Origin: Brachypodium distachyon
Taxonomy: Eukaryota; Streptophyta; Magnoliopsida; Poales; Poaceae
Direction: 5' to 3'
Length of the DNA: 64,000 nucleotides
Assembly: GCF_000005505.3 (NCBI RefSeq)
Contig: NC_016131.3
Location: 12,173,501-12,237,500 of the forward strand
This document shows, piece after piece, positions 34,063 through 46,800 of this stretch (within the stretch, counting starts at the first letter, position 1; each line of letters starts with the position of its first letter). The notes beneath the pieces were generated by a model. It saw nothing but the letters and a program-made list of their open reading frames with translations, did no database searches and was not told the DNA's origin. Made by a program: the position numbers and the translations under genes.

Positions 34063-34287
34063 CTGCAATCAAACTGCCGGTTGAAGTGTACAACTCAAAG
34101 CATGGTTCACTTGCATGAAGTATGGGTCACTTGCATAGCAAAATGGTTACTCACGAACTCCACATAGCATTAATAAATAAATAAATAAATAGCAAATATG
34201 AGAACTGATGTTTAGAAAGAAACAAATTGCTTCATCGTTAACTCGTCAAGATTTCAAGACCAAACATGTGTAAGCATCAATTTGAAA

Positions 34288-35323
34288 TCTATATCTATAT
34301 AACCTATAAAGTTGATCCCCACTAACTGCAATTAATGTTTGCAAGCTTTGACATGCAAGCTATCCACATCATCATCCACATCATGCATATCATGGGCATT
34401 CAAAGGCTCCACATTACCATCCACATCATGTGTTGTTGTACACTAGGAATCCATTTTGGTGGTCCATTCGAATTTAATATTTTGATGCCTAAGAATTTTC
34501 ATCTTCGCGTTGCATATAAATATTTCACCAAGCACACATATTTTCATGATATGTATGTCAATTTTTCTAATATCTTCAAATATTCAGGTTGACGAAGCTT
34601 CACTTTTCGGTTTCTTCAAAATTATTAATGTCCATGCACATCAAAATTACACATATTATTTTGTTGCATAGGTGTTATGAATGATAAAATCGTTTTGTCC
34701 TACAATATTCATATTTATTTTACATTAAATCATATTATTATCATTTGTTTCTAAAATCATATTCAGAAGTGCATATAGAATTTTCCGCGGCAACACGCGG
34801 GGAATCACCTAGTAACCTATAAAGTTGATCCCCACTAACTACAATTAATGTTTGCAAACTTGACATGCAAGGTGTCCACATCATCATCTACATAATGCAC
34901 ATCATGAGTATTCAAAGGTTCCAAATCACCATCCACATCATGTGTTGTTGTACATTAGGAATCCATTTTGGTGGTCCATTTGAATTTAATATTTTGATAC
35001 CTAAGATTTTTCATCTTCACGTTGCATATAAATATTTCACCAAACACACGTATTTTCATGATATGTATGTCATTTTTTCTAACATCTACAAATATTCAGG
35101 TTGACGAAACTTCACTGTTCGGTTTCTTTGAAATTTTAATGTTCATGCACATCAAAATTACACCTATTGTTTTGTTGCATAGGTGTTATGAATGATAAAG
35201 CCGATGTGTCCTACAATATTCATATTTACTTTATATTAAATCATATTATTATCATTTGTTTCTAAAATCATATTCAGACGTGTATATAGAATTTTCCGCG
35301 GCAGCGCGCGGGGAATCACCTAG
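34288..35323 (+). mobile_element. Tandem pair of non-autonomous Helitron units
   Basis: Two units of about 520 bp lie head to tail (34288-34812 and 34813-35323) with high mutual similarity. Each ends in a GC-rich hairpin followed by CTAG (ccgcggcaacacgcgggg then aatcacctag), the standard Helitron 3' terminus. The first unit begins with TC after an A, and the last CTAG is followed by T, which fits Helitron insertion between A and T without target duplication. The second unit lacks the first dozen bases (tctatatctata) and starts taacctataaag directly after the first CTAG. No RepHel protein is encoded; open frames inside are incidental. Confidence 0.88.
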
Positions 35324-35369
35324 TATAACACATAAAGCTGAAATAAGAGTTACTGCTGATTTACCAACC

Positions 35370-35443
35370 TCTTGAACAATTACTGAACAAAGTACAACAG
35401 CTCCTTTGATAGGATCAAGATCAACACGAAATTTCAGATAGTC
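35370..35443 (-). other. Possible orphan exon, unrecognised gene
   Basis: The minus strand shows an acceptor (ggtatag), an open segment (DYLKFRVDLDPIKGAVVLCS) and a donor (gaggttggt). The segment reads like real protein but I cannot name the family. It does not join in frame to the segment at 35667-35738, so either an exon is missing or the gene is broken. Confidence 0.3.
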
Positions 35444-35666
35444 CTATACCATTTGATATATATGTTCATCTTTGATGGATAGACCAATCAAATCATTTGG
35501 GTCGCAAGGTATCGATGTGTAAAAATGGAGATTTTTTTTGAGTAAGTAAATACGGAGATTTGGAAATCCGCCAGTTCGCAGCGAGCCTATTTGCCCAAAC
35601 ATACAACATTATTAACTTCTAAGCTAAGTAAATCGATCAGTGACGACCACGAACGAAATCCCTTAC

Positions 35667-35738
35667 CTGATAGCTCTGTGCTTTGTTTTTCTATTAATTT
35701 CTTATCACAACTGAAAGTCCTGTAACCAGAAGCAGAAA
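35667..35738 (-). other. Possible orphan exon, unrecognised gene
   Basis: The minus strand shows a strong polypyrimidine tract and acceptor (tattttttcag), a 72-bp segment open in one frame (SASGYRTFSCDKKLIEKQST) and a donor (caggtaagg). Family unknown. Confidence 0.3.
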
Positions 35739-35779
35739 CTGAAAAAATAAAGAAGAACGATCCTAATAATATCTTCATC

Positions 35780-37888
35780 TAATTTGATGGACAAACCAAT
35801 CGAATCATTTGCTGACATCGAAGAGCGTATATCCTGTCTCCAAAATAAGACGAAATATGCATGTGGTATCAAACCTGGCATGATCCGCTGCCTGTCGCTG
35901 CTGCCTCCGCCGTTGTTTTGACGGGGGAGGTGGGGGCGTGGGAGGGGAGATCGAGGTCATCGGGCGGTGACCTGGTGTACCATGCGGCGGAACTGGGCGG
36001 CGTAGGCGCTGATGTAGGCGCGACCGCAGCTTCGTCATGAGATGGCGGTGCGCCGCCGCCGGTGGGCGTGAGGTTCTCGAGGAGGACGGCGGAAGGTGCA
36101 GCCACGCCAACGATAGAGCAGTGTAGCACATAACTTGCGGCAGCCGCGGTTGAACTTGGCGGCGAGGCGGTATCTTACAAGCATACATAGCCGGATCCCC
36201 TCGTCGCGCTATAGACGTACCTACTGCCGGCCGCTGCCGGCGCTCGTGTCAGGCTCAGTGGGCTTCACACCTCCTTCCTCGTCGCGCGCGCCCTACGACG
36301 GGCGGTGGTCCGTTCCTCCGGAGGCGCCGCCGCGATCGTAGTCTTCCCGGTGCTCCCTGGCGTTGTCCTGCAGGGCGCGTTGCGTCTCGCGCGCACCCGC
36401 TACTGCTTTCTTGACCTTGGTGGCCTCCCAATTGATCTTCGCTGCCTCCCTGTGTACACAGGAAGGGGAATTAGGATGGGGTTGGGCGTTGCCCTGAAGC
36501 AGGGGATCGGGCATCGGAGCGGACCATGGCGATGGAATGGCGTGACGAAGCAGGGGGCTAGCGGCCGGCCGGAGCAAGTAGTGGCGCCGGCACTGCAGGG
36601 ATGGAAATTTGGATGGGGGAAGGGGGGCGATGGAGTTGCGTGCTGGAGGAGGAGGGGGGCTAGCAGCCCAAATATAACGTCCAACAGAAGGCACCGGAAC
36701 GAGACTGCCAGCGCAAGCGCTCTCGAAAGCTCCGGAGACACGCATCTGCATGCATGTACACCACTGCATGGCTCGCGCTGGCCATCCCGCCGACCACCAA
36801 CTCGCATGCCAACGCCCTCAGATCGAAAGGAAATCGAACAAATCATCCAGATCGGACAAAAACCGAAGATAAACCGCCAACGCACGGTCGTGGAGCGTCG
36901 AGGGAGCGAACAACTCTCCGGCTTTAAGTTTGTAGAGTTATAGACCGTTCAATTCCATTCCATGTTGCCCTTTAACCAAACACTACATGAAGGTGGTTGT
37001 AGATCGTTCTTTGTCTATACTTATCTTCCGGTCTTTAACGGACAATCGGTAACCGCTCTTTTGACGACGCACAAAACACCCATTTTTTCATTGATTGCTA
37101 ACCCCAGAAAGAGAATTAAGCTAGAATGAAGGGTATCGACCCAAGAGTTAGGAGGGGAGAAGCTAGCAAGGCTCGTCACCTCACGGACATCGGTTTGTAA
37201 TGCTCAATTGAGGTTTTAACAAGTTCAGACATCAGCTGATAGCAATCATCCAGAATGCTAGTAGCAAACATCGCACGCTCGCTAGCATTGGAAGAACGCA
37301 TGGTTTATATCTTCATCTCTGGTTTGCAAAGGTGACACCGTGGGTTTACCTTTGTGTGTTTATTAGCCAGACAGAGAGACACATCAATTTTCAAAGGAAA
37401 GTTTTTAACTTTTTGTATGGAAAGAGAGACTCCAAATTTTCTCCAAATCGAGGACCACTCATAATCGATGAGTTATATCTTCTTCCATTGGAATGTCGAA
37501 AAGAAAAGAAAACACCGTGCTAAACGGGCCACGCCGGTTCCGGCAACAGTCCATCTCAAATTCTCCATGCCCAAGCCCAACGCGGCCTCAATCCGAGCCC
37601 AACCAAACACACACTTGCGTGGATCCCATAGTTCTTGCGATGCACGGTGGTCAGTGTGAGACGTTGTTCAAGTGGCAAAAGGTGGGGCCGTGGCTTCCTG
37701 GCTGCTTGTCGCCGTGCGCACCGGCCGCCCGCCCCACCTCCACCTCCATCTTCCATGGCATCATCCCCCCTAGGACCCCTTCCTCCCCTCACGCAACCAC
37801 CTCCCGTCCCCGTCCAAGCTAGCGGCTAGCCTGCCCTTCGTGCTCCCCAAACCCTCTTCGCTCCCCGGCCCCGCCGCCGACGAGCGCC
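35780..37888. other. Intergenic with GC-rich islands; promoter of the transporter gene at its right end
   Basis: The islands at 35869-36190 and 36290-36770 are open on several frames. On the minus strand the second carries a helical, charged stretch (REAAKINWEATKVKKAV) that could be gag-like or genic debris. Nothing can be assigned. The last 300 bp before 37889 are probably the promoter and leader of the CorC-type gene; no TATA box is evident. Confidence 0.35.
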
Positions 37889-40800
37889 ATGTCCGCCCCT
37901 TCCACCTCATTCCCTTCCACGGCCTCGTTGTTCCTCGCCAGCGGCAGGCTCCCGCGGTTCCAATTCCAGTCCCTCCGCGCGCCCACCAAGCCCCCCTACC
38001 GCTTCCCCTCCCCTCCCTCTACGTGGCTCCGCGGCGGCTCGAGAACCCGCATGCTCGCCCCCATCTCCGCCTCCGCGCTGCCCCTGCAGGTGACGGCTGC
38101 TCCTCCGCCGGGAGTGGATGACGCCGGACGGTTGGTGGCCGCGAGGCGGGTCGCAGTGGCGCTGGCGTGCGGCGCGCTGGCGGCGGCTTGGTGCCGCCGG
38201 GCGCTGGCCGTGGCTGCCTCCGCGGCGGGAGCGGGTCGGGGGGCGTCCGGGGCGGTGGATGCAGCCGCTGGGATGGGCTGGGCGGCGCTGCGAGGGAGCT
38301 GGCCCACGGTGCTGCAGATTCTGCAGCTTCTCAGGGAGCAGGGTCTTGTTCTCGCCCTGTTGCTCGGCCTCTCTGCCTTCTTCTCTATGGCCGAGACCTC
38401 CATCACTACGCTCTGGCCCTGGAAGGTTCGTGCATTGCAAGTACCTGGAAATACATTTTTAACTTTCATGTTAGTACTTATTAGTATGTGGAATTGGTTC
38501 TGACGAATCATATAATTACGGTCGTTTCGTATGAAATCATCATATGCAATCAATCACTTCCTATGGGGCAAGATGGCTGGGGCCTGGCGAGGTAGCAATT
38601 CTCTGGGAGATAGTTATGACGATCGGGCAATGCCCATGCCAGGAGTGTCATTGGCAGCCTTGGTTGGCAGCTGGGCAGGGTGTTGCCGTCTTGCAGAGTT
38701 GGGCTTAGGGGATCAGCGAGGGCATGCTTATCGGCCTCTAAAATTTAAAAGGGAAGCCTCCCTCATATAACTAACCAATGAATAAGATGATTAAATAAAC
38801 ACTGCAGCAGGATAAGCATGATAATTAATAAAAAATATCCCCATTAGCCATATCCCTCTGATGCACCATCCAAACCCCATTCCACCACCAGCCCAAATCT
38901 GCAAACTGGCATCACCCTGAGCATACAACTGCTCCATCCTGCTCCTCATGATTTAAATTTATTATGTAATTACCGCCAAAGCAGCACAAGTATAGTGACA
39001 CATACATGCCCATGCCAGGAGTGTCATTGGCAGCTGAGCAGGTTGTTGCAGTCTTGCAGAGTTGGTCTTAGGGGATCAGTGTTTGCATGCTTATGGGCAT
39101 CTGTATGCATCACTACTTATGCTGCTTTGGTGGTGATTAGATAATTAATTTGCATCATGACAAGCTGGATGGAGGGGTTGTATGATCAGGGTGATGCCAA
39201 TTTGCGGAGTTGGTCTTGGTGGTGGAACGAGATTCAGATGGTGCACCAGAGGGATATGGCTAATGTTTCGGGGGTTATCAATTGTCATGTTCATCCTGCT
39301 GGTGTTTGTTTTAAATTAATTATAATCCTCATCCTGCTGCAGTGTTTATTTAATTGTCTTATTCATTGGTTAGTTATATGAGGGAGGTAGCGCATTAGAT
39401 TTTACCTTTTGGGGATCATGTGAGGAATGTAACATTTTGTAAGAAAATGTGTTATTGTCCCTGCGAAAGGTTGATCCATTCCAAGCAATATATAGATTCG
39501 TTCGCATCCTAATTCCATCAATTATCTGTTGGAATATTTGAAACTGCAATTTTTGCAACACTATCTTGGTACATTCGTAGTTTGGAAAAGAAAAATCAGC
39601 TCACACATTTTCCATCCCTTAGTGGCATATTAGTATATGTTCAGCGTCAAATTGGACCCCCCCCCCCCCCCCCGCAGCCCTGTTACCTTGTAAGAATTAG
39701 TGAAAGTACATTTTTGCCTTCCAGTTCAGGTCTATCTAGATCTTTTTTCCCCCAAAGAACTGTCTACAGATCTTGAATGTTATTCAATTATCTTCTAAAA
39801 TCTCAACAAAGTATGAATGAAAATTTCATGTAGACATGTAGCATTTGTAATTCAAGACTTTAAGCTTCGTGTTGCGTGCAATCTTGTCTTTGGGTTTGAG
39901 TCCAAGGTTCAAGTTTAATGCATTGTCATTTTGAGTTTAATATTTGGGCATAATTAGGTGTTATGGTCATGAGTTAGTGCCAGAATCTCTCTCGATCAGC
40001 ACATTAGGTCTAAAAGTTTGTTCCCAGCGGCTAAACGTTAAAGTGAGTAATAATACAGTCCTGAATACCTAGCAAGAAACATAGAAAGGCAATTCTGTTG
40101 TGTACAAGTTTGTGGGCCGTCTCCTTTCGGATCAAATTGCAGTGTTAACTCATTGTTTGTTGTGTTTTGGGTTTGATATGTATCCATTTGTTTCTTTTAT
40201 TTATTAATAGAATGTTGTAAGATGATGGATCTCTTCTGATTTAATAAGCATATTTTCTGAAATTTTGCAATCCGGTTCCGTCAGGTTCGTGAGCTGGCTG
40301 AAAAGGAACCTGAGAATGGTGTTTTCAAAATGCTCCGAAATGATGTCACTCGCTTCCTGACAACAATACTCATTGGCACAACGTAATTTATGGCTTTTCT
40401 GTGTTGTACACTGTTTCTTGCAATAATTTTTTCGTCCTCCTAATTCTCTTCTTCCTCATATCCTGGAGATACTTTTGAAATAGTGTGGTCAACATTGGTG
40501 CGACGGCCATTGTTACTGAGGCGGCGACAGCAATTTTTGGCGAAGCAGGTGTCAGTGCAGCAACAGGTGTCATGACTGTATGTCTTCTATCTCATACTGA
40601 GCCTTTTTACTTAATGCTTATCTGCTTACGCAATGTGGATTATTCACTTTAACTGTGGAACCCTTCTGTTTGCAGGTTGCCGTTTTACTTCTTACAGAAA
40701 TCACTCCCAAAAGTGTTGCAGTTCATAATGCCACAGAGGTTGCTAGGTTTGTAGTCAGGTGAGTGTTGTAACTTACTGTTCAAATACTGTTCTTATTTCA

Positions 40801-43800
40801 TAGTACTTGAATATTACCATTTTGTATATCAGACCGGTTGCATGGCTTTCGCTTATCCTGTATCCAGTTGGGCGGATTGTTACTATTATATCTATGGGAA
40901 TTCTAAAGCTTCTAGGCCTGAAAGGAAGAAGGTAGGGGCTTACATATTTTTATTTTACACCCCTAGCTGTAACTACATTGGATACAATTTTTGTAAGAGT
41001 ATGCAGTTCTGAATCTTGTGCTTATATGCACTTATTTGCCTCAGTGAACCATTTGTTACTGAAGATGAATTGAAGTTAATGCTACGTGGAGCAGAGTTGA
41101 GTGGTGCAATTGCCGAAGACGAACAGGTTAGATAGTTAATAGTACGAGATGTAGTATTATTCTTATCTATATTTTTTCCTTAATTTCTTGTATCATTCAA
41201 TGTCTAAGAATCTTCATTTACATCTTTGTATAATTTTTTCTTGTGGTACATATGTTGTTTCTTTGAGAAATGTAGGATCTCTGCATTATTTGAACTGCTA
41301 TGTTAAAGCTTGCATGTAACCACATGTCCTGAGCACTTGGATGATGCCCATAATTATTTTACTACTACTTCTGTTAAGATGCTAGGAAGCAGAGCTTAAA
41401 ACTTCAGTGTGATGAGGAAAAAGCCAGCCCTGATAACAACAGCACAATGTACATTATGTATCTTTCTTGTAGTATGCTACACTATTATAAATTTCTGATT
41501 TATCCCTGCTTGTGCAGGCCTAATTCCTTCCTATTTATTCCTGATTACTCAGTTCCGAGTCTTGTAACAGGATATGATTGAGAATGTACTGGAGATTAAA
41601 GATACACATGTCAGGGAGGTAATGACGCCTTTGGTGGATGTAGTTGCAGTTGATGCTACTGCAACACTGATTGATTTCAAAAACCTATGGGAAACTCATC
41701 AGTACTCTAGGTACTTCCAAGTCCCGCAACTGTGTCTTACTATGTATCTTCATGACTTGTCAATGACATCTGCACCTACTTCCAGGGTTCCTGTATTTGA
41801 GGAGCGTATAGATAATATTGTTGGAATTGTATATGCGATGGACATGCTTGAATATGTTGAAGAGGTCTATCTCTTGTTTACTACTTACATTACAAGATAA
41901 TCAGGTTAGTTCTTATTTTGTCTGCACGATAGTTTTCTGAAGAATTGCCCATTTTGTTTTTCAAGGTTGAGAAGTTGAAGGAAATAACTGTGAAGGAAAT
42001 TGCACATATGCCAACATACTTTGTCCCAGGTAATTGTTTACCTGGCTGTTTATTGTTTACAATTTACTAAGGGGTTTGTTCAGACTGAAACATGACTACA
42101 TAACTAAATACTATCTTCAGCAGGAATCTCTTTGTCTTTTTTAATATTACTTTATTGAATGTTTTTAAAATTTTATATGTTTATGGCACTGATTATTTTT
42201 CTTCCTGCTGTTTTCCGCATTGTCATGGATGTAAAGTATGATCGTTTTTCATCTGGCAGATTCTATGTCTGTTTGGAACCTGCTAAGAGAGTTCCGGATC
42301 AGGCAGGTTCATATGGCAGTTGTCCTCAATGAATATGGTGGAACTATTGGTGTACGTACAGAAACCCATCCTTTATACTCTTTGCATTTACAACATAATC
42401 TGAACTCACTATTTGTTAATGATCTAATTTTGGGTTTGATCCAATATGGTTTTGCTGTTCTAGAAATATATTAATTCATCTGTCTTGCCACAGAATCAGA
42501 AATCCAACACCACTAACTCAACCAAATTGATTCCAAAATTGCTAACTTGGTTCCTGGAATTCATTTCATCTGGCACACTATGTTGATGAGTGATTTGATT
42601 CTTCCAGATAAGGTCATCTTTGTCTCGGTTATGATGATTCTGTAAGGCCATGTGTTTAGTGCAAAACTGTGCATGAAAAGGCAGTTTGGATGTACACCAA
42701 GATGCTACAACATGCTGCTTGGGTTCTGCTCGCCATGGGTGGATCCAGTGGGGGTGCCAGGGGCTAAAAAATACTAAATAACTTAGTTAAACCAGCAGCC
42801 TAGGGCCCATTCATGCGAACTAGCTAATTATCCTAACTTCAAGCTTACTAGGTAGTGCTCCTTGTCTTCGAATAGATCAATTCTTCTGGTCTCTACTTCG
42901 TAGTCATGTTTCTTTTAAGGACAATAAGCACACCACAGACAGTATAATTCTTTGATATATAACTTATGGACTCACCTTAACGGCTCAACCAGTAGACATC
43001 AGGATGACTTAAAATTCCATAGAAATTTTACTGGGTACCGAAGTATTTCTATATGGCTGGTTTTTGGTACGGTGTCCCCGCGATCCAGAGTTTTGGACTA
43101 GTGGTGGAGGGGCTGGCTGTGCCCAGTTAGCATGTCATTAGCACCCACGTGCCAAGCCTACGACATCTTCCAAGGTCACAAGTTGCCTCATGTCAACATA
43201 CAATCTGCAGTGGCTCCTGGAAACTAGTGGTATAGACTGGACTTCTATAATCTTCCATCAGTTGTGTTGCACAACATAGGAGAGTGTTGAATTTCTTGTG
43301 GCACTCCATCACCCTGGCCATGCGCCTGAGGGAGAGGAGCCACCCAAGAGTTCCACTCAGTGTTGGCGACGAAGCTGCATGTTTAATAGGTCAGAGTTTC
43401 AGTGCATGGAGAGAAGCTATCCATTCAGCCTTGAAGCGATGCTATTGGAGTCAGCTGTCACACATTAGTTGGGATTACGCACAGCGGCCTTCTCTGCCAC
43501 TGGCTGTGCTGTCGAAGAATTGGTTCCAACAATTGAGTCACGACAAGGCTCTGGCTCCACCTCGCCATTGTAGATGGGAAACTCCATCTGTTAGTAGCAT
43601 ATGAAGCTCTCATTACCGGACTTATGGAGGGAGAGTGGTTTGAGGTCATCCATCTGCAGGATGCCATCACTGGTGCAGCTGTCTGCCACTGATGCTGGAT
43701 GTTCGCTGCTCCCATTTCTCCAGCTTGATGATCGCGAGGTGGTGTGTGCCCTTCTGCTTGCGTAGGTCTCGCACGGTGTTGGTGAAGGTGTCTACATTTT

Positions 43801-46800
43801 TGGTAGTACTCTGCTGGTCCTTGGTGAACAACTGTTGCATTTGTGATGAACGGCTCCCTTGTTTTTGCCAGCTGCTGCTCGAGCACTGGCGGAGCGTAAT
43901 GGAAGCTAAACTGGGCCACAAACCACCCTTTCAAAAGTGCAAAGCACAAATGAATAGGCATGTTCAAGCCCAACTCACAACAAATCAGCCCAATCGTAAT
44001 GAAAGAAGTCAGAACGCCGGAAGCCACCACGCACGCACACATGCTCGTCGCCAGCTTCTGTCTCGCAACGCATGGACTCCTCTGCTGGTTATGTTTTTCC
44101 AATTCACAAATCCCTAATCCCTAAAAAGAAATCCCAAATCTCTGATAGCGCCCTTGTTTCTGTCGACGTGATCGGTTCCTCCTCTTCTCTGAGTTCTCTT
44201 TTCACTTCTCCAGTCCTGCTTCTCAATCCCCTATTCTCCTTCTCGGCTTGACATTCTTCGGTTCGTTCTGGCTGACATTCTTTGTTTCTTCCTGATACTC
44301 TAGCATTGGTGGTATATGTAAATCAAAGGCTGTGCAACAAAATGGAAGATGATTTTCTTGCAGATGGAGTTGGTGTGAACAAGATAAATATATCATCTTG
44401 ACATTCCCCTCTAATTATGTCTTATATTACTGGTAATTTTTTCATGCATATAGGTTTTGATATGGAGTTAGCCCCCTCTTATTTTTGCTCACGCTCCGCC
44501 ACTCTCGAGGGTCATGGATGTGATAGTTCATGGTGGCTGATAACTAACTTGTCTCTGATACCAAGATGTCAAGTGGTGGGTGATTTGTGGTGGATTGGAT
44601 CGCAGGGGGATAGCTGTGGTGTCTCTCCAGACAGACGTAGCCTTGGCCTCTACAGTGTGATGTTGGGTTTTCCTACTGCGATGGAGAAGATATGGATAGT
44701 CTTGCTTGATTCATTCATGCAAGAAGATGAGAAGCATCTCCCTAGGGGTTAAGCAAATAACAAACCTTGATATATATCTCTATAGGCTCTAAAAGTTCCT
44801 ACCTTCAGGTGATCTTTATCCCTATGCTGCGCACCCCTCATGTGGCGGCCATAGGCATGGCCTGGCATGACGTCATCTCTTATACAGTTAGGTTCTGTGT
44901 TATTTAGGACAACAGATGACTAACTTATCCTTAGTTCCTTCTCTAGTTCTATTAGGTCGCTTTGCCATTTCCTATTGCTGCACGGTACTTCCTTTTGCTG
45001 TGCATGCCACTGAGCCCTCGTGGTGTTAATTTATAGTTTTATACACACAGCCCATGTGACATTTATTCCATCTTTCTAGAAAAATGAGAAAACTAGAATA
45101 AGAAAGTTAAAAAGCCTTTCTATCTGTATATTTGGTGCCCCACAACTCCAATGATCTTTATTATTTAGTTTCACACCTTTTTCTATAAAGACTTCAAATT
45201 AGATGAATAATTATTCTAATTCTAATTTTTATGCACAATCGACAAGATATCTCCTGACTAGTGCGCACCCATAGAAGCTGTAAAATGTTTTGACCACTCT
45301 AGTACTGTAGTACATCTTGGAACTTTTGCTTGCACATGTAGTTAGGCTGGAAACTAAAGCATCCTGTTGGAGTGACTATAACATACTGTCTTATGAAAAC
45401 TTTGACCAAAATAGCTTCTAATTCCATTTATCCTCTCACATAGATCTTACTTTGGGCGTTCTTACTATAACAATTGCAGATCGTGACATTAGAAGATGTG
45501 GTGGAAGAAATCGTTGGTGAAATCTTCGACGAGAATGATTCGAAGGTGATTATTTTAGGAACTTTTCAATCCGATCTGTGAATTTAGTGTTCAGTGTCTT
45601 TTTTTCTTCCTGCTATTATATGTGCCTTTTTTTTACATACTTATGGATATGGAAATGGTGAAAGGCAGTAATACATTTTTTTGTTTATATTTCTTTTCTC
45701 CTTGTATTTATATTTTATTAAGAGGTGACATTTCATGTTGACTGAGGAATTTTAATCAGTAGATTGACTGTACTGTCAGGGTAATTACAGTAAAGAAGAG
45801 AGCCACGATGCCATGGCTTGAAGGGCATGAGATACTAGGGGTGTGTCTGGGACAGCTCCAGCTCCACAGATTTGGTGGAGCTGGTCATTCAACGCTCCAC
45901 TTTTTCGTGGAGCTGGAGCTGAGAGGACTTTGAAAATGTTTAGTAGTCTTGTCTTGTTGCATTCCCGAATTAATCACAGCTCCAACTCCACTAAAAAGTT
46001 TTTATCTCATCAAAAGTGAAGCAATGAATGCCAGGACGCCATGGCTTGAAGGGGATGAGATACTGGAGCCATAGCTGACACCACAGTTTTAAATAGCACG
46101 CTTTAGCTGCGGTAGCCGTCTTATGCAGGGCACAGCGATGTAGGCTATAGCTAGCTTTAGCATCAATTTTTGGACCGCCGTTAAATGGCTGAGCGCACTA
46201 TTTAAAACTTTGGCTGACACCGACTAGGACTAAGTTGACATTAACTTGTTATTAAGACCGGCAGGATTCAATATCCTGACTTTTCTGTTGCTGGAATCGG
46301 CCAAGTCGAACTGGTTTTGCATGTCTTGGTGGATAACTCACAGCACGTCTTTTTTCATCATCAAGGAAACTAGGAGCTTTGTTAGTCTCTCATTTCCTTA
46401 TGCTACTAATTTACCCTTGCAGGAGGAAATCCAGAAGAAAACAGGTAATATAGTAATGCTGGAAGATGGAACTTTTTATGTTGATGCAAACACATCAATA
46501 GATGATCTATCTGAAGAGCTTGGTGTTAAAATACCAGAGGTATATTCCTCATTGATCATAGCAGCTTCTACATGCTCCATTGAGTGCTGAGATTAGTCCA
46601 TGCCATATTAAAGACCTGCTCTTGTGTTTGTTTATGTCAATACTTTTTAGATGCCATTCTCTTTTAAATCATAGCTGTTACTTCCAAGGGTTAAATTAAA
46701 TGCCATGTATTTCACTGTGAGACGCTGGGTTTGGAGATGTGGAACACATGCTGAGCTCTGGTCTGGGATCTGGTATAGAAATAAGCAAGTTGTAATTCCG

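Noticed and set aside
34335..35104. Two similar frames of 79-85 codons (IIIHIMHIM...)
   Set aside because: They lie inside the duplicated Helitron units and have no homology; their similarity only reflects the tandem copy.
36293..36943. Opposing open frames of 158-212 codons
   Set aside because: GC-rich stretch open on both strands without a recognisable domain or splice context; kept only as a note.
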